This document shows positions 1-6,695 of a stretch of DNA of 7,195 nt, in pieces; positions within the stretch are counted from its first letter, which is position 1; every line of letters begins with the position of its first letter. The stretch is from Simkania sp. (GTDB lineage Bacteria; Chlamydiota; Chlamydiia; Chlamydiales; Simkaniaceae): contig JANQJX010000069.1 of assembly GCA_028281425.1 (NCBI GenBank), positions 1 to 7,195 of the forward strand, given 5' to 3'. A program made the position numbers and the translations under genes. Under the pieces are notes generated by a model that did not search any database, was not told where the DNA came from, and saw nothing but the letters and a program-made list of their open reading frames with translations.

Positions 1-1239
1 TTAATGATTGTGGGCATTCCCCTCTTCATTGGAGAATTGATTTTAGGAAGGTCTTCGCAGCGTGCGGCTATAGGGGCTTTTGAATTATTAGGTCGTTCAT
101 CTTCTGCTTGGAAAATCGCAGGGTGGTTTGGAGTTCTTTCCTCTTTTTTAATTATGTCTTTTTATTCTGTCATTGCTGGTTGGGGACTCAGTTATATTTT
201 GATTTCTTTAAGTGGTGTTTACAAAGAGTTTTCAGAAAAACAAGTTTTAACTATTTTTACAACATTATCTCAGTCAGGCACTATTTCTCTATTTTGGCAT
301 TTTTTCTTTACTATTTTTACAGTTGGGATTGTGATATCTGGGGTTCGTAAAGGGATAGAGTATTGGTCTAAGATCATGACAAGGGCTTTGCTTGTCTTAC
401 TTGTTTTTTTGTTTTTCTATTCTATGACTCTAAGTGGTTTTTCTCAGGCTGTTCACTTTGTATTTTACCCCGATTTTTCTCATTTTAAACTCTCGAGTAT
501 GATTGAAGCATTGGGACTTGCTTTTTGGACAATGAGTATTGGACAAGGAATTATGATTAGTTATGGAAGTTATATGCGACGCTCAGAAAGTATTTTGCAA
601 ATGTCAGTTGTAGTTGCGTTTGCAGTGATTATAGTTGCTATTTTAGCAGCCCTTACGATTTTTCCTGTGGTTTTTTCTTTTAATCTTGAACCCCAAGCAG
701 GGTATGGTCTCATTTTTAAGACGTTGCCTTATCTATTTTCAAAACTCCCAGGGTCTCTTATGTTATCGACAATGTTTTTTATCCTTTTTGTTTTTACAGC
801 GCTTACTTCTGCAATTCCTCTTGTTGAAGTGGTTTCAACAAATTTGATGGAACTTTATAAAATAAAAAGGAAAAAGGCTGTAGTTTTGGTTGGCTGCGGC
901 ACATTTTTGTTTGGAATCCCCAGTGCATTTGCAGGAACTCAGATCGTTTTTTCCAACTGGCAAGAGATTTATGGGAAAGATTTTCTTGATACGATGAATA
1001 ATTTGGTCTCGATTTGGATCATTCCCATTGGAGGGTTGATCACAGCTTTTTTTATTGGTTTTGTTGTAGATCGCAATCGATTAAAAGAAGAATTTATGCT
1101 TGGGAATTGGGGTGTTTTTTTATATAAACCTTGGCGGTTTTTTATGCGTTATATTGTTCCTTTAACCATTTTAATTATTATTGTTCAAAAAAGCGGTTTG
1201 TACAATTTTGATAACCTCATTCGTAAAATTGCGGGATAA
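1..1239 (+). CDS. NSS-family Na+-dependent amino-acid transporter, first tandem copy (5' end outside the window)
   Basis: This is an inner-membrane carrier of the neurotransmitter:sodium symporter (SNF/LeuT) family, probably importing an amino acid with Na+. The frame is open from base 1. The visible protein starts in TM2 (GIPLFIGELILGR), at about residue 54 of the neighbouring copy, so roughly 50 residues including TM1 lie upstream. The ATG at 4 is therefore an internal methionine, not the start. Visible marks are TM3 with the conserved Tyr and Trp (FYSVIAGW), the unwound TM6 segment AFWTMSIGQG (W175, T176, S178 and Q181, counting from the ATG at 4) and TM8 with FTALTSAIP, which carries the Na2 Thr-Ser pair. 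The LeuT Phe253 position is Trp here but Phe in the second copy, and LeuT Phe259 is Gln in both, so the substrate pockets probably differ. TM7 has no Asn or acidic residue. The stop lies 3 nt before the next start, so the two genes are probably co-transcribed. Family assignment is firm; the substrate is unknown. Confidence 0.93.
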   Translation, partial: LMIVGIPLFIGELILGRSSQRAAIGAFELLGRSSSAWKIAGWFGVLSSFLIMSFYSVIAGWGLSYILISLSGVYKEFSEKQVLTIFTTLSQSGTISLFWHFFFTIFTVGIVISGVRKGIEYWSKIMTRALLVLLVFLFFYSMTLSGFSQAVHFVFYPDFSHFKLSSMIEALGLAFWTMSIGQGIMISYGSYMRRSESILQMSVVVAFAVIIVAILAALTIFPVVFSFNLEPQAGYGLIFKTLPYLFSKLPGSLMLSTMFFILFVFTALTSAIPLVEVVSTNLMELYKIKRKKAVVLVGCGTFLFGIPSAFAGTQIVFSNWQEIYGKDFLDTMNNLVSIWIIPIGGLITAFFIGFVVDRNRLKEEFMLGNWGVFLYKPWRFFMRYIVPLTILIIIVQKSGLYNFDNLIRKIAG

Positions 1240-1242
1240 ATC

Positions 1243-2631
1243 ATGAGTCATACAAGAGAACATTGGGGGAGTCGTCTTGGATTTGTTTTTGCTGCGATAG
1301 GTTCAGCAGTAGGGTTAGGAGTTTTGTGGAAATTTCCCTATACGATTGGACAAAATGGAGGGGGACTTTTCCTTTTGATCTATTTTATTTGTGTTGTTTT
1401 AATTGGAATTCCCCTTTTAGTAGGAGAATTGTTATTAGGGCGTCGCAGTCAAAGGGCGGCTATTGGTGCTTTTGAAGTTTTATCAAGTGGAAGTTCCAAA
1501 TGGAAGATTGCGGGATGGTTTGGAGTTCTTTCCTCTTTTCTGATCATGTCTTTTTATTCTGTCATTGCTGGTTGGGGAATGAGTTATATTCTCATGTCTC
1601 TTTCGGGATTTCATGAAACCCTTTCTCGTGAAGAAGTAGGCTATATATTTGATCGTTTGGCGAGCTCTGGAAGTATCTCTTTATTTTGGCATGCTCTTTT
1701 TACACTCCTTACGATGGGGATCGTTTTATCAGGAGTACGTAAAGGAATTGAATTTTGGTCTAAGGTAATGACACGGGCTCTTTTTGTCATTTTAGTGGGC
1801 CTTTTTCTCTATAGCATTTCTTTAGAGGGGTTTGGAAAAGCAGTCCATTTTATCTTTTACCCCAATTTTGATCGGTTTAAATTTTCAAGTGCTTTAGAAG
1901 CACTTGGGCTTGCTTTTTTTACGTTAAGCCTTGGGCAAGGAATTATGATTAGCTATGGCAGTTATATGCGTAAGCAAGAAAATATTTTTCATATGTCTTT
2001 AATCGTTGGATTTGCGGTGATTATTGTTGCCATTTTAGCAGCCCTTACGATTTTTCCCGTCATTTTTACCTTTGGATTGACTCCTGATCAGGGAGTGGGA
2101 TTGGTTTTTAAAACCCTTCCCTATCTTTTTGCGAAGCTCCCAGGAGCAATGATGATTTCGACCATTTTTTTTACCCTTTTTGTTTTTACGGCACTCACTT
2201 CAGCCATTCCTTTTATTGAAGTAGTGGCAACGAATTTAATGGAACTTGTGGGATGGTCGCGAAAGAAAGGGGTGATTGTAAGTGGTCTTATCACATTTCT
2301 ATTTGGGATTCCCTCGGCACTTGCTCAATCAGGACTTCTTTTTCCTTCTTGGGAAAAAATTTATGGTGCAAATTTTCTGACCACAATTAATAATTTAGTT
2401 TCGATTTGGATCATCCCTATTGCGGGCCTTTTAACAGCCGTTTATATTGGATGGGTTTTAAAAAAAGAAACTGCTTTTGAAGAGCTTTTGGTTGCGGGGG
2501 AAAAAAGGGGGTTTTTACATCTTTGGCATTTTTTTATTAAATGGGTGATTCCTTTAATCTTTTTTTTAATCATTTTACAAAAAAGTGGTTTGATGGATTT
2601 TAATCAATTGAGTGATGCTCTCAACCCCTAA
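1243..2631 (+). CDS. NSS-family Na+-dependent amino-acid transporter, second tandem copy (complete)
   Basis: This complete 462-residue carrier has the usual bacterial NSS length and is about two-thirds identical by eye to the gene upstream. TM1 follows REHWGSRLG and matches LeuT in residue numbering: R5, W8, G20, A22 and V23. The family signature GLGNxxRFP reads GLGVLWKFP here, so the Na1 ligand Asn27 of LeuT is Val27 and gate residue Arg30 is Lys30. TM3 keeps the Tyr (Y105, LeuT Tyr108). TM6 reads FFTLSLGQG (T227, S229, Q232 in place of LeuT Phe259). TM7 (about 255-272) is wholly non-polar apart from Thr269 and lacks the Asn286 and Glu290 of LeuT. TM8 keeps the Na2 pair T319-S320. The ATG at 1243 is chosen because it gives the correct TM1 context. 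The site before it (GCGGGA, overlapping the previous gene's end) is weak, which fits translational coupling. The likely role is uptake of a hydrophobic or neutral amino acid, with possibly altered ion coupling. The substrate is not predictable from sequence. Confidence 0.95.
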   Translation: MSHTREHWGSRLGFVFAAIGSAVGLGVLWKFPYTIGQNGGGLFLLIYFICVVLIGIPLLVGELLLGRRSQRAAIGAFEVLSSGSSKWKIAGWFGVLSSFLIMSFYSVIAGWGMSYILMSLSGFHETLSREEVGYIFDRLASSGSISLFWHALFTLLTMGIVLSGVRKGIEFWSKVMTRALFVILVGLFLYSISLEGFGKAVHFIFYPNFDRFKFSSALEALGLAFFTLSLGQGIMISYGSYMRKQENIFHMSLIVGFAVIIVAILAALTIFPVIFTFGLTPDQGVGLVFKTLPYLFAKLPGAMMISTIFFTLFVFTALTSAIPFIEVVATNLMELVGWSRKKGVIVSGLITFLFGIPSALAQSGLLFPSWEKIYGANFLTTINNLVSIWIIPIAGLLTAVYIGWVLKKETAFEELLVAGEKRGFLHLWHFFIKWVIPLIFFLIILQKSGLMDFNQLSDALNP

Positions 2632-2639
2632 CCCCTATT

Positions 2640-3203
2640 TCGAACGCCCTCTCTAAAAAAATCTGCATGCTTTGTTTCCCAATGAATCCATTGACATCCT
2701 CAGCTTGTGGAGATGTTCAGGAAAAAATGGCTCAGATGATCACCCAGATGTGGAAAAAAACTTTGGGCATGAAAACGTGCATTGAATCTTATGAATGGAA
2801 ACATCTATTGACTAAGTTAAAAAATAAAGAATGTGAGATTACAGGAATTACTTGGACTCCATGGGTCGATGATCCTTTTTATACTTTAGAAATTTTTCAA
2901 AATTCCAATCATCCTATTAACTTTTGTAATTGGTTTGATGCTAAATTTCGAGATCTTATTGAAAAAAATAAGACAAAGCCTTTGCAAGAAAGACAACAAA
3001 TATATGCTGAGTTAGAAAATAGACTTCTTCAAAAATTTCCTATGATCCCTCTTGTCTTTGAAAAAAAGGGTTATGTGGCGAGTTCTTGTTTGAAAGGGTT
3101 TTATCGTGCTGAAGCAGGACGTCTTGAATTTGAATATGCTTCAAAATCCAATCCCTTTCGTTTAGATACTTTGGGAAGAGAGTTTTTATCTAAGGAGGTT
3201 TAA
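2640..3203 (+). pseudogene. oppA: Remnant of an OppA-type peptide-binding protein (SBP_bac_5), C-terminal third only
   Basis: The longest ATG-initiated frame begins at 2667 (178 residues), but homology-like sequence extends back in frame to about 2640. It matches the C-terminal lobe of family-5 extracellular solute-binding proteins: a Q-x-x-W-x-x-x-LG-x-x-x-x-I-x-x-YEW stretch (residues 18-44), the G-x-TW-x-x-W-x-DDP motif (60-70), N-x-x-x-W-x-x-x-x-F-x-x-LI (85-98), an amphipathic ER-x-x-IY-x-x-LE helix (108-117) and a terminal IPLVFEK strand (127-133). Complete members have about 500-550 residues and an export signal, so roughly two-thirds of the protein is missing. There is no signal peptide and no ribosome binding site near 2667 (the upstream bases are CTCTAAAAAAATCTGC). 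The homology begins within about 10 nt of the transporter stop at 2631, so a deletion or recombination junction must lie there. Translation would give a cytoplasmic fragment lacking half of the ligand cleft. The frame itself is undamaged, so the loss looks fairly recent. DppA-like specificity cannot be excluded. Confidence 0.85.
3191..3199 (+). promoter_or_regulatory. Orphan perfect Shine-Dalgarno sequence at the end of the oppA remnant
   Basis: TAAGGAGGT is fully complementary to the usual 3' end of bacterial 16S rRNA (ACCUCCUUA). It lies inside the last codons of the binding-protein remnant. No credible gene starts behind it: the nearest start codon, GTG at 3212, opens only eight codons before a TGA. 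It may be the ribosome binding site of a former downstream gene that has since been lost. Confidence 0.5.
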
Positions 3204-3491
3204 AAATTCTAGTGTCACAAATAATAAATTTGGATTGACTGTGTGTAAGGTGAGAATTTACTGAACATGAATCCTTTGATTCTTAAAGTTGCATGAAAGA
3301 GACTCCTTTGCTACCCTTCCTTCTTGGTTTATATGACCCCTCCTACGCAAAAAGCAGGAGATATTGAATCAACCATTGCAAGTTTTTTTGATTTGATGGA
3401 GATTCAAAAAATTTTATTTGGTGAATCCCGCTTTTTGCTTAAGGGAATTGCGTTGAACTGAAAAATTTTTCGGATAAATTGGGATTTTTTT
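3204..3491. other. Intergenic stretch with no convincing gene
   Basis: No protein of recognisable family is encoded here. The longest short frame is ATG 3333 to TGA 3461 (42 codons); it has no Shine-Dalgarno sequence and I do not recognise its product. A loose promoter-like pair, TTGACT (3235-3240) and TTTACT (3257-3262) with a 16-nt spacer, lies at the left end. An inverted repeat, 11 of 12 bases matching, pairs 3347-3358 (GCAAAAAGCAGG) with 3427-3438 (CCCGCTTTTTGC) across about 68 nt. The stretch probably includes decayed sequence continuing from the binding-protein remnant. Confidence 0.6.
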
Positions 3492-3610
3492 CGAAAATTG
3501 TAAAAGGTGCAAGTTGACTATACTCTTGAGAGCAAAAGATGTGCGACTTATCTTAAGGCCTAAGGAGAAAAGATCTTTAGAGACGCTCATTCTTCAGTTC
3601 CAGGTAGTCC
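3492..3610 (+). repeat. 119-bp inverted-repeat element, copy 1 (upstream of the PpiD-like gene)
   Basis: This stretch recurs in reverse complement at 7077-7195. Identical blocks include 3520-3538 (19 nt, starting ATACTCTTGAGAG) and 3542-3575 (34 nt, containing TTAAGGCCTAAGGAG). The rest is similar with scattered substitutions and small indels. The copy contains a 24-codon frame from GTG 3541 to TAA 3613-3615, beginning VRLILRPKEKRS. It also holds a promoter-like pair, TTGTAA (3498-3503) and TATACT (3519-3524), with a short 15-nt spacer. The left boundary is uncertain because the other copy is cut by the window end. It could be the leader of the downstream unit, a small mobile or MITE-like repeat, or the duplicated 5' end of a lost gene. 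Confidence 0.85.
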
Positions 3611-3620
3611 CTTAAGATCT
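3571..3620 (+). promoter_or_regulatory. Possible leader hairpin upstream of the PpiD-like gene
   Basis: AGATCTTTAG at 3571-3580 can pair with CTTAAGATCT at 3611-3620, giving nine of ten pairs around a 30-nt loop and ending 8 nt before the Shine-Dalgarno sequence at 3629. The arms are not conserved in the second repeat copy. AGATCT is itself palindromic, which inflates the match. There is no U-run after it, so it is not an intrinsic terminator. Confidence 0.25.
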
Positions 3621-3628
3621 AAGTGATG

Positions 3629-3660
3629 TAAGGAGGTAAAAGATGAGGATTTATGCTTAA
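3629..3660 (+). promoter_or_regulatory. Perfect Shine-Dalgarno plus five-codon upstream frame overlapping the PpiD-like start
   Basis: TAAGGAGGT at 3629-3637 has ideal spacing (5 nt) to the ATG at 3643, which encodes only MRIYA before the TAA at 3658-3660. The long gene's ATG at 3653 lies within this mini-frame, in another register and 15 nt from the strong site. The long frame cannot use the ATG at 3643, and a TGA in its own frame at 3644-3646 prevents any earlier start. A weaker GAGGA (3645-3649) lies 3 nt before ATG 3653. This suggests initiation at the mini-frame with coupling or re-initiation at 3653, or a ribosome binding site tolerated at unusually long spacing. Confidence 0.5.
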
Positions 3661-6052
3661 TTTTTTCCGAACCTATCAGCGTTATTTTTTCTTTTTTATT
3701 GCTATTGTGATTGTCATTTCTTTTTCTTTTTTTGGAACACATGCAACATTGGGACCTGTAAAACAAGTAGAAGACAGTCTCATTGGTCAAGCATGTGATG
3801 GGTCTCAAATGAAACGGCAGGAAATCGATGAAATTGTCCGTTTTATTGCAACAGATAGCCAAGATACCCAACTTCAGGAAAAAAGACAAATCCCTAACTT
3901 TTTAAATGACGGAGTGATTCGCAGAGACTTTTTTTCAACAGGCCTTGCTGTGATGTTAGTTGAGCATTATTTTAAAGCTCTTGAAAAAGATTTTGCAAAA
4001 AGGGTCAAGCAACATAAAAATTACCGTCTCTATAAGCATCCTTCATCTCCTTTCATCAGTGTTAAGTCCTTGCTTGAAGAGATTCTTCCTCTTCAAAAAA
4101 AACGTCTTGATCAATTTTTGTCCGATAAAGAAGGGGCAACTCCTAAAATATTTTCTCTTCTCGTAGATCTTTATTTGGAAGAGAAGGCTCTTCCTCCTTC
4201 TATTTTGCGTCAATATTTAATTTTTCAACAAAAACAGCATCATTGGATAGATCCTGATCCTCATTTGAGGAATAGGAATTTAAATCTTTTTTATTGCACC
4301 TCTTTAGAAGATTGGTTTGGTCGAGACTTTATTGAACTTGTTGCGCAGTTTATTCACAATGGAGCAATCATTGCTCAAGAAAGAGGTTACCATGTTTCAA
4401 AAGAAGAGGCTCGTTCTAATTTATTGCAAAATGGATATCAAGCATTTAAAAAACAAACCAATAAAGAAGTGGTGAATCAGACGGAGTTTGCAGCTTTTTT
4501 TAAACAGCAACTTTTTTCTTTGCAATTAGATGAGAAACAAGCACTTAGGGTTTGGCAAAAGGTGATGTTATTGCGGCGTCTTTTTCAGGACTGTGCATCT
4601 GCTTCTTTATTTGATACTTATCAATATAAAGCATTTCATTCTTATGCTTCTAAAACCGCTTTTATCGATGTCTACCAGTTACAGTCTTCGATGCAAATCA
4701 AAGATTTTGAATCCTTGCTTGAACTTGTTTTTTATTTAGATGTGATTGGGAAAAAACGGGAAGCTCCAAATGATTTACCTAAAGTTTTTAAGACGGTTGG
4801 AGAAGTCGAAGAAAAATATCCCGAATTGGTTCAAAAGCGTTACTTGGTTGAAGTTGCTAAGGTCACGGAAAATGAAGTGACTCTTCATATCCCTATTAAA
4901 CGGATATGGGAATGGCAACTGAAAAAAGAAAATTTTAACCGTTTGAAAAAACATTTCGGCTTTTTAAAAGGAGATGAATGGAAAGGTAAGGAAAACTTTT
5001 TTATTGCTCTAGAAGGGTTAACTTTAAATCAAAGAGAGAAAATTGATGCTTTTTCTCGCACTTTAATTCTCAAAGAATCTCCCGAGTGGGTAGAAAAAGC
5101 TTTTGACAAGGCCTCTTTAGAAACTAAAGAAATTGCCATAAGTTCTAAAGGAACCCCCTTTTTTATTGAAGGCATTCAAGATGGAAAGGAACTTCAAAAA
5201 CTTTTAGAAAAATCGCCTTTTAAAAAAGAGATCACAGATGATAAGGTCAAAGTTATCACTCGGAAAGAACTCGAGTGTTATAGTCAAGATGGAAACTCTT
5301 TTTTTCGTTTTTACCTTCTTGACCGAGACAAAGAAAAAAGTATCATGACTTTTGAAGAGGCAAGGAAGCGTCAAATTTTAACTCCTCTTTTAGAAACAAT
5401 TTTGGAAAGTCATTACAGAGCAGTGCGCAGCAAAAATCCTCTTGTTTATCAGAATAAATCGGGAAGTTGGAAGCCCTTTGATGAGGTGAAAGATGAGGCT
5501 GGAAAGGATTTCTATCGCTTCTTGCTTCAAACAATTGATCAAGATTTTGCTCAAGGAAATCATGCGTTAAGTCCAAAGAGATTGATTGATCTTAATTTTT
5601 TTTATCCTCACTATTTTTTCTATAAATACATGAATCAGGCACTTAAAGATCTTCAAATAAGGGGAGGAAAAAGCCGCTATCTGTTAAAAAAGAAAAATGA
5701 AGATGAGCAAAAAGAAGAAAGGCTTTCAAAGCAAAGCCCTTTACAGGACCAATTCCTTCTTCGTCTTGTCAAAAAAGTGCATAAAAATTATGAGAAGGGA
5801 TTCTTTTTTGATGAAACTCTTTTTACAATGGTAGAAAAAGGATGGTCTTCTGTTAAAAAATCTGAAAAAGAGGGGCTTGGATTTTTTCAACTTCAAGAAA
5901 AAAGGGTCCCTGAGGAAAGTTATTTAAATGAAATTAAAAAAGGAGGTTTTCTTTTAGGAGGAGAAGCAAAACGTTTTTTAATGGATACCATTTTGAAAGA
6001 ACTCAAGAAAAGGGGAGGAATTCATCTCATGAGGAAGGAAGATGCTCAATGA
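3653..6052 (+). CDS. Membrane-anchored PpiD/SurA-like periplasmic protein
   Basis: This is a 799-residue protein with a short cytoplasmic N-terminus (MLNFFRTYQR), one hydrophobic anchor (about residues 11-27) ending in FFG, and a long hydrophilic body that would face the periplasm. The opening (basic start, aromatic-rich anchor, FxFFG, then a helical segment) resembles PpiD and other SurA_N-type foldase chaperones. A central helical region at about residues 230-320 (IIAQERGYHVSKEEARSNLL onward) also resembles SurA N-domain helices. I cannot point to a clear parvulin PPIase domain, so it may be a chaperone only. The C-terminal part is Lys/Glu-rich, with a highly charged stretch around KKKNEDEQKEER. 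The length is somewhat greater than that of E. coli PpiD (about 620). The start at 3653 is forced by the TGA at 3644-3646. The 3' end overlaps the next gene by 11 nt, indicating co-translation. The probable role is folding or quality control of exported proteins; this rests on architecture rather than a diagnostic motif. Confidence 0.75.
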   Translation: MLNFFRTYQRYFFFFIAIVIVISFSFFGTHATLGPVKQVEDSLIGQACDGSQMKRQEIDEIVRFIATDSQDTQLQEKRQIPNFLNDGVIRRDFFSTGLAVMLVEHYFKALEKDFAKRVKQHKNYRLYKHPSSPFISVKSLLEEILPLQKKRLDQFLSDKEGATPKIFSLLVDLYLEEKALPPSILRQYLIFQQKQHHWIDPDPHLRNRNLNLFYCTSLEDWFGRDFIELVAQFIHNGAIIAQERGYHVSKEEARSNLLQNGYQAFKKQTNKEVVNQTEFAAFFKQQLFSLQLDEKQALRVWQKVMLLRRLFQDCASASLFDTYQYKAFHSYASKTAFIDVYQLQSSMQIKDFESLLELVFYLDVIGKKREAPNDLPKVFKTVGEVEEKYPELVQKRYLVEVAKVTENEVTLHIPIKRIWEWQLKKENFNRLKKHFGFLKGDEWKGKENFFIALEGLTLNQREKIDAFSRTLILKESPEWVEKAFDKASLETKEIAISSKGTPFFIEGIQDGKELQKLLEKSPFKKEITDDKVKVITRKELECYSQDGNSFFRFYLLDRDKEKSIMTFEEARKRQILTPLLETILESHYRAVRSKNPLVYQNKSGSWKPFDEVKDEAGKDFYRFLLQTIDQDFAQGNHALSPKRLIDLNFFYPHYFFYKYMNQALKDLQIRGGKSRYLLKKKNEDEQKEERLSKQSPLQDQFLLRLVKKVHKNYEKGFFFDETLFTMVEKGWSSVKKSEKEGLGFFQLQEKRVPEESYLNEIKKGGFLLGGEAKRFLMDTILKELKKRGGIHLMRKEDAQ

Positions 6053-6677
6053 AATCAGCCCTCTTCCTTTAGAGGCTTTTTTTCATATCAAAGTTTCTGT
6101 TGGTCAGAAAGATCGTCTGAAAAAAAGAAAAAGGATTGCCCCTTTTCTTCCTAATCCTTCTTTCCTTTTTTCTGAAGATTCTTTTGCTTTTCTTGCGATT
6201 TCTTGGGGTCTTGATGGTTTGCGATTTGATCTTAAGGTAGATAAACCACTTGAAGAAGTTGTCTATCCCAAATATCGAGAAGGGGATAGCCTCGAGCTCT
6301 TTATCGATACGAGAAATTTAAAACAAGCACTTTCTGTGCATCGCTTTTGTCATCATTTTATTTTTCTCCCCGAAGAAGTTAAGGGAGAAAAGGGGTATGA
6401 AGTGACTTTATTTCGCTTTGATGAAAAACGAAAACTTGTCTCGTCAGATCTCTTTGCTATTCAAACAACAATTAAAAAGAAAACATATGAAATGGAGATC
6501 GATATCCCCAAAGAAGCTCTCCATGGATATGCTCCAAATGAATTCAATCATTTAGGGTTTACTTATCGTATCAATCGGTATGGGGGAAAAGCTCAGTCCT
6601 TTGCCCTTTCTTCTCAATTTTTTGCCATCGAAAAACACCCCTCTCTTTGGGCAACTTTGGTATTAGAAAATTCTTAG
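6042..6677 (+). CDS. CBM9-like-fold protein of unknown function
   Basis: This 211-residue protein has no signal peptide or membrane segment. The pattern resembles the carbohydrate-binding-module-9-like (DOMON-like) beta-sandwich: a strand with FAFLAISWGLDGLRFDLKV (about 48-66), the hallmark GDSLELFIDTR (81-91), RFCHHFIFLP (101-110), a strand pair ending MEIDIPKEAL (151-160), LGFTYRINRY (171-180) and the closing PSLWATLVLE (200-209). In secreted enzymes this fold binds sugars; here it stands alone and appears cytoplasmic, so the ligand and role are unknown. The start ATG at 6042 has GAGGA at 6031-6035 with 6-nt spacing, and it overlaps the PpiD-like gene by 11 nt. gcvH follows 18 nt after the stop, so all three genes probably form one transcript. 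From memory, gcsH of Chlamydia trachomatis also has a small uncharacterised neighbour, which I have not been able to compare. The gene is certain; the fold assignment is moderate. Confidence 0.8.
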   Translation: MLNEISPLPLEAFFHIKVSVGQKDRLKKRKRIAPFLPNPSFLFSEDSFAFLAISWGLDGLRFDLKVDKPLEEVVYPKYREGDSLELFIDTRNLKQALSVHRFCHHFIFLPEEVKGEKGYEVTLFRFDEKRKLVSSDLFAIQTTIKKKTYEMEIDIPKEALHGYAPNEFNHLGFTYRINRYGGKAQSFALSSQFFAIEKHPSLWATLVLENS

Positions 6678-6695
6678 ATTGGAGATATAAAAAGC

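Noticed and set aside
4..6. ATG at 4 as the start of the first transporter gene
   Set aside because: The frame is open to base 1 and the protein would begin inside TM2. The gene is cut by the window edge, not truncated biologically.
3333..3461. 42-codon frame from ATG 3333
   Set aside because: There is no Shine-Dalgarno sequence and no recognised family, and it lies in a region of apparent decay; kept only as a note in the intergenic entry.
3514..3542. TTGACT at 3514 as the -35 box of a promoter in copy 1
   Set aside because: No acceptable -10 hexamer lies 16-18 nt downstream, and the hexamer is TTCACA in the other copy, so it is not conserved.
3492..3610. Repeat copies as a CRISPR array or an insertion sequence
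   Set aside because: There are only two copies in inverted orientation, with no spacers between short repeats and no transposase gene in the bracketed segment.
3587..3889. Minus-strand frame of 100 codons across the PpiD-like start
   Set aside because: It is antisense to the N-terminal region of the long gene and the repeat, has no family pattern or ribosome site, and looks like a by-product of coding on the other strand.
5343..5576. Minus-strand frame of 77 codons inside the PpiD-like gene
   Set aside because: It lies fully within a well-supported gene and has no recognisable product or initiation signal.
3653..6052. Parvulin PPIase catalytic domain in the PpiD-like protein
   Set aside because: I could not find the usual parvulin strand and histidine pattern by eye, so enzymatic isomerase activity is not claimed.
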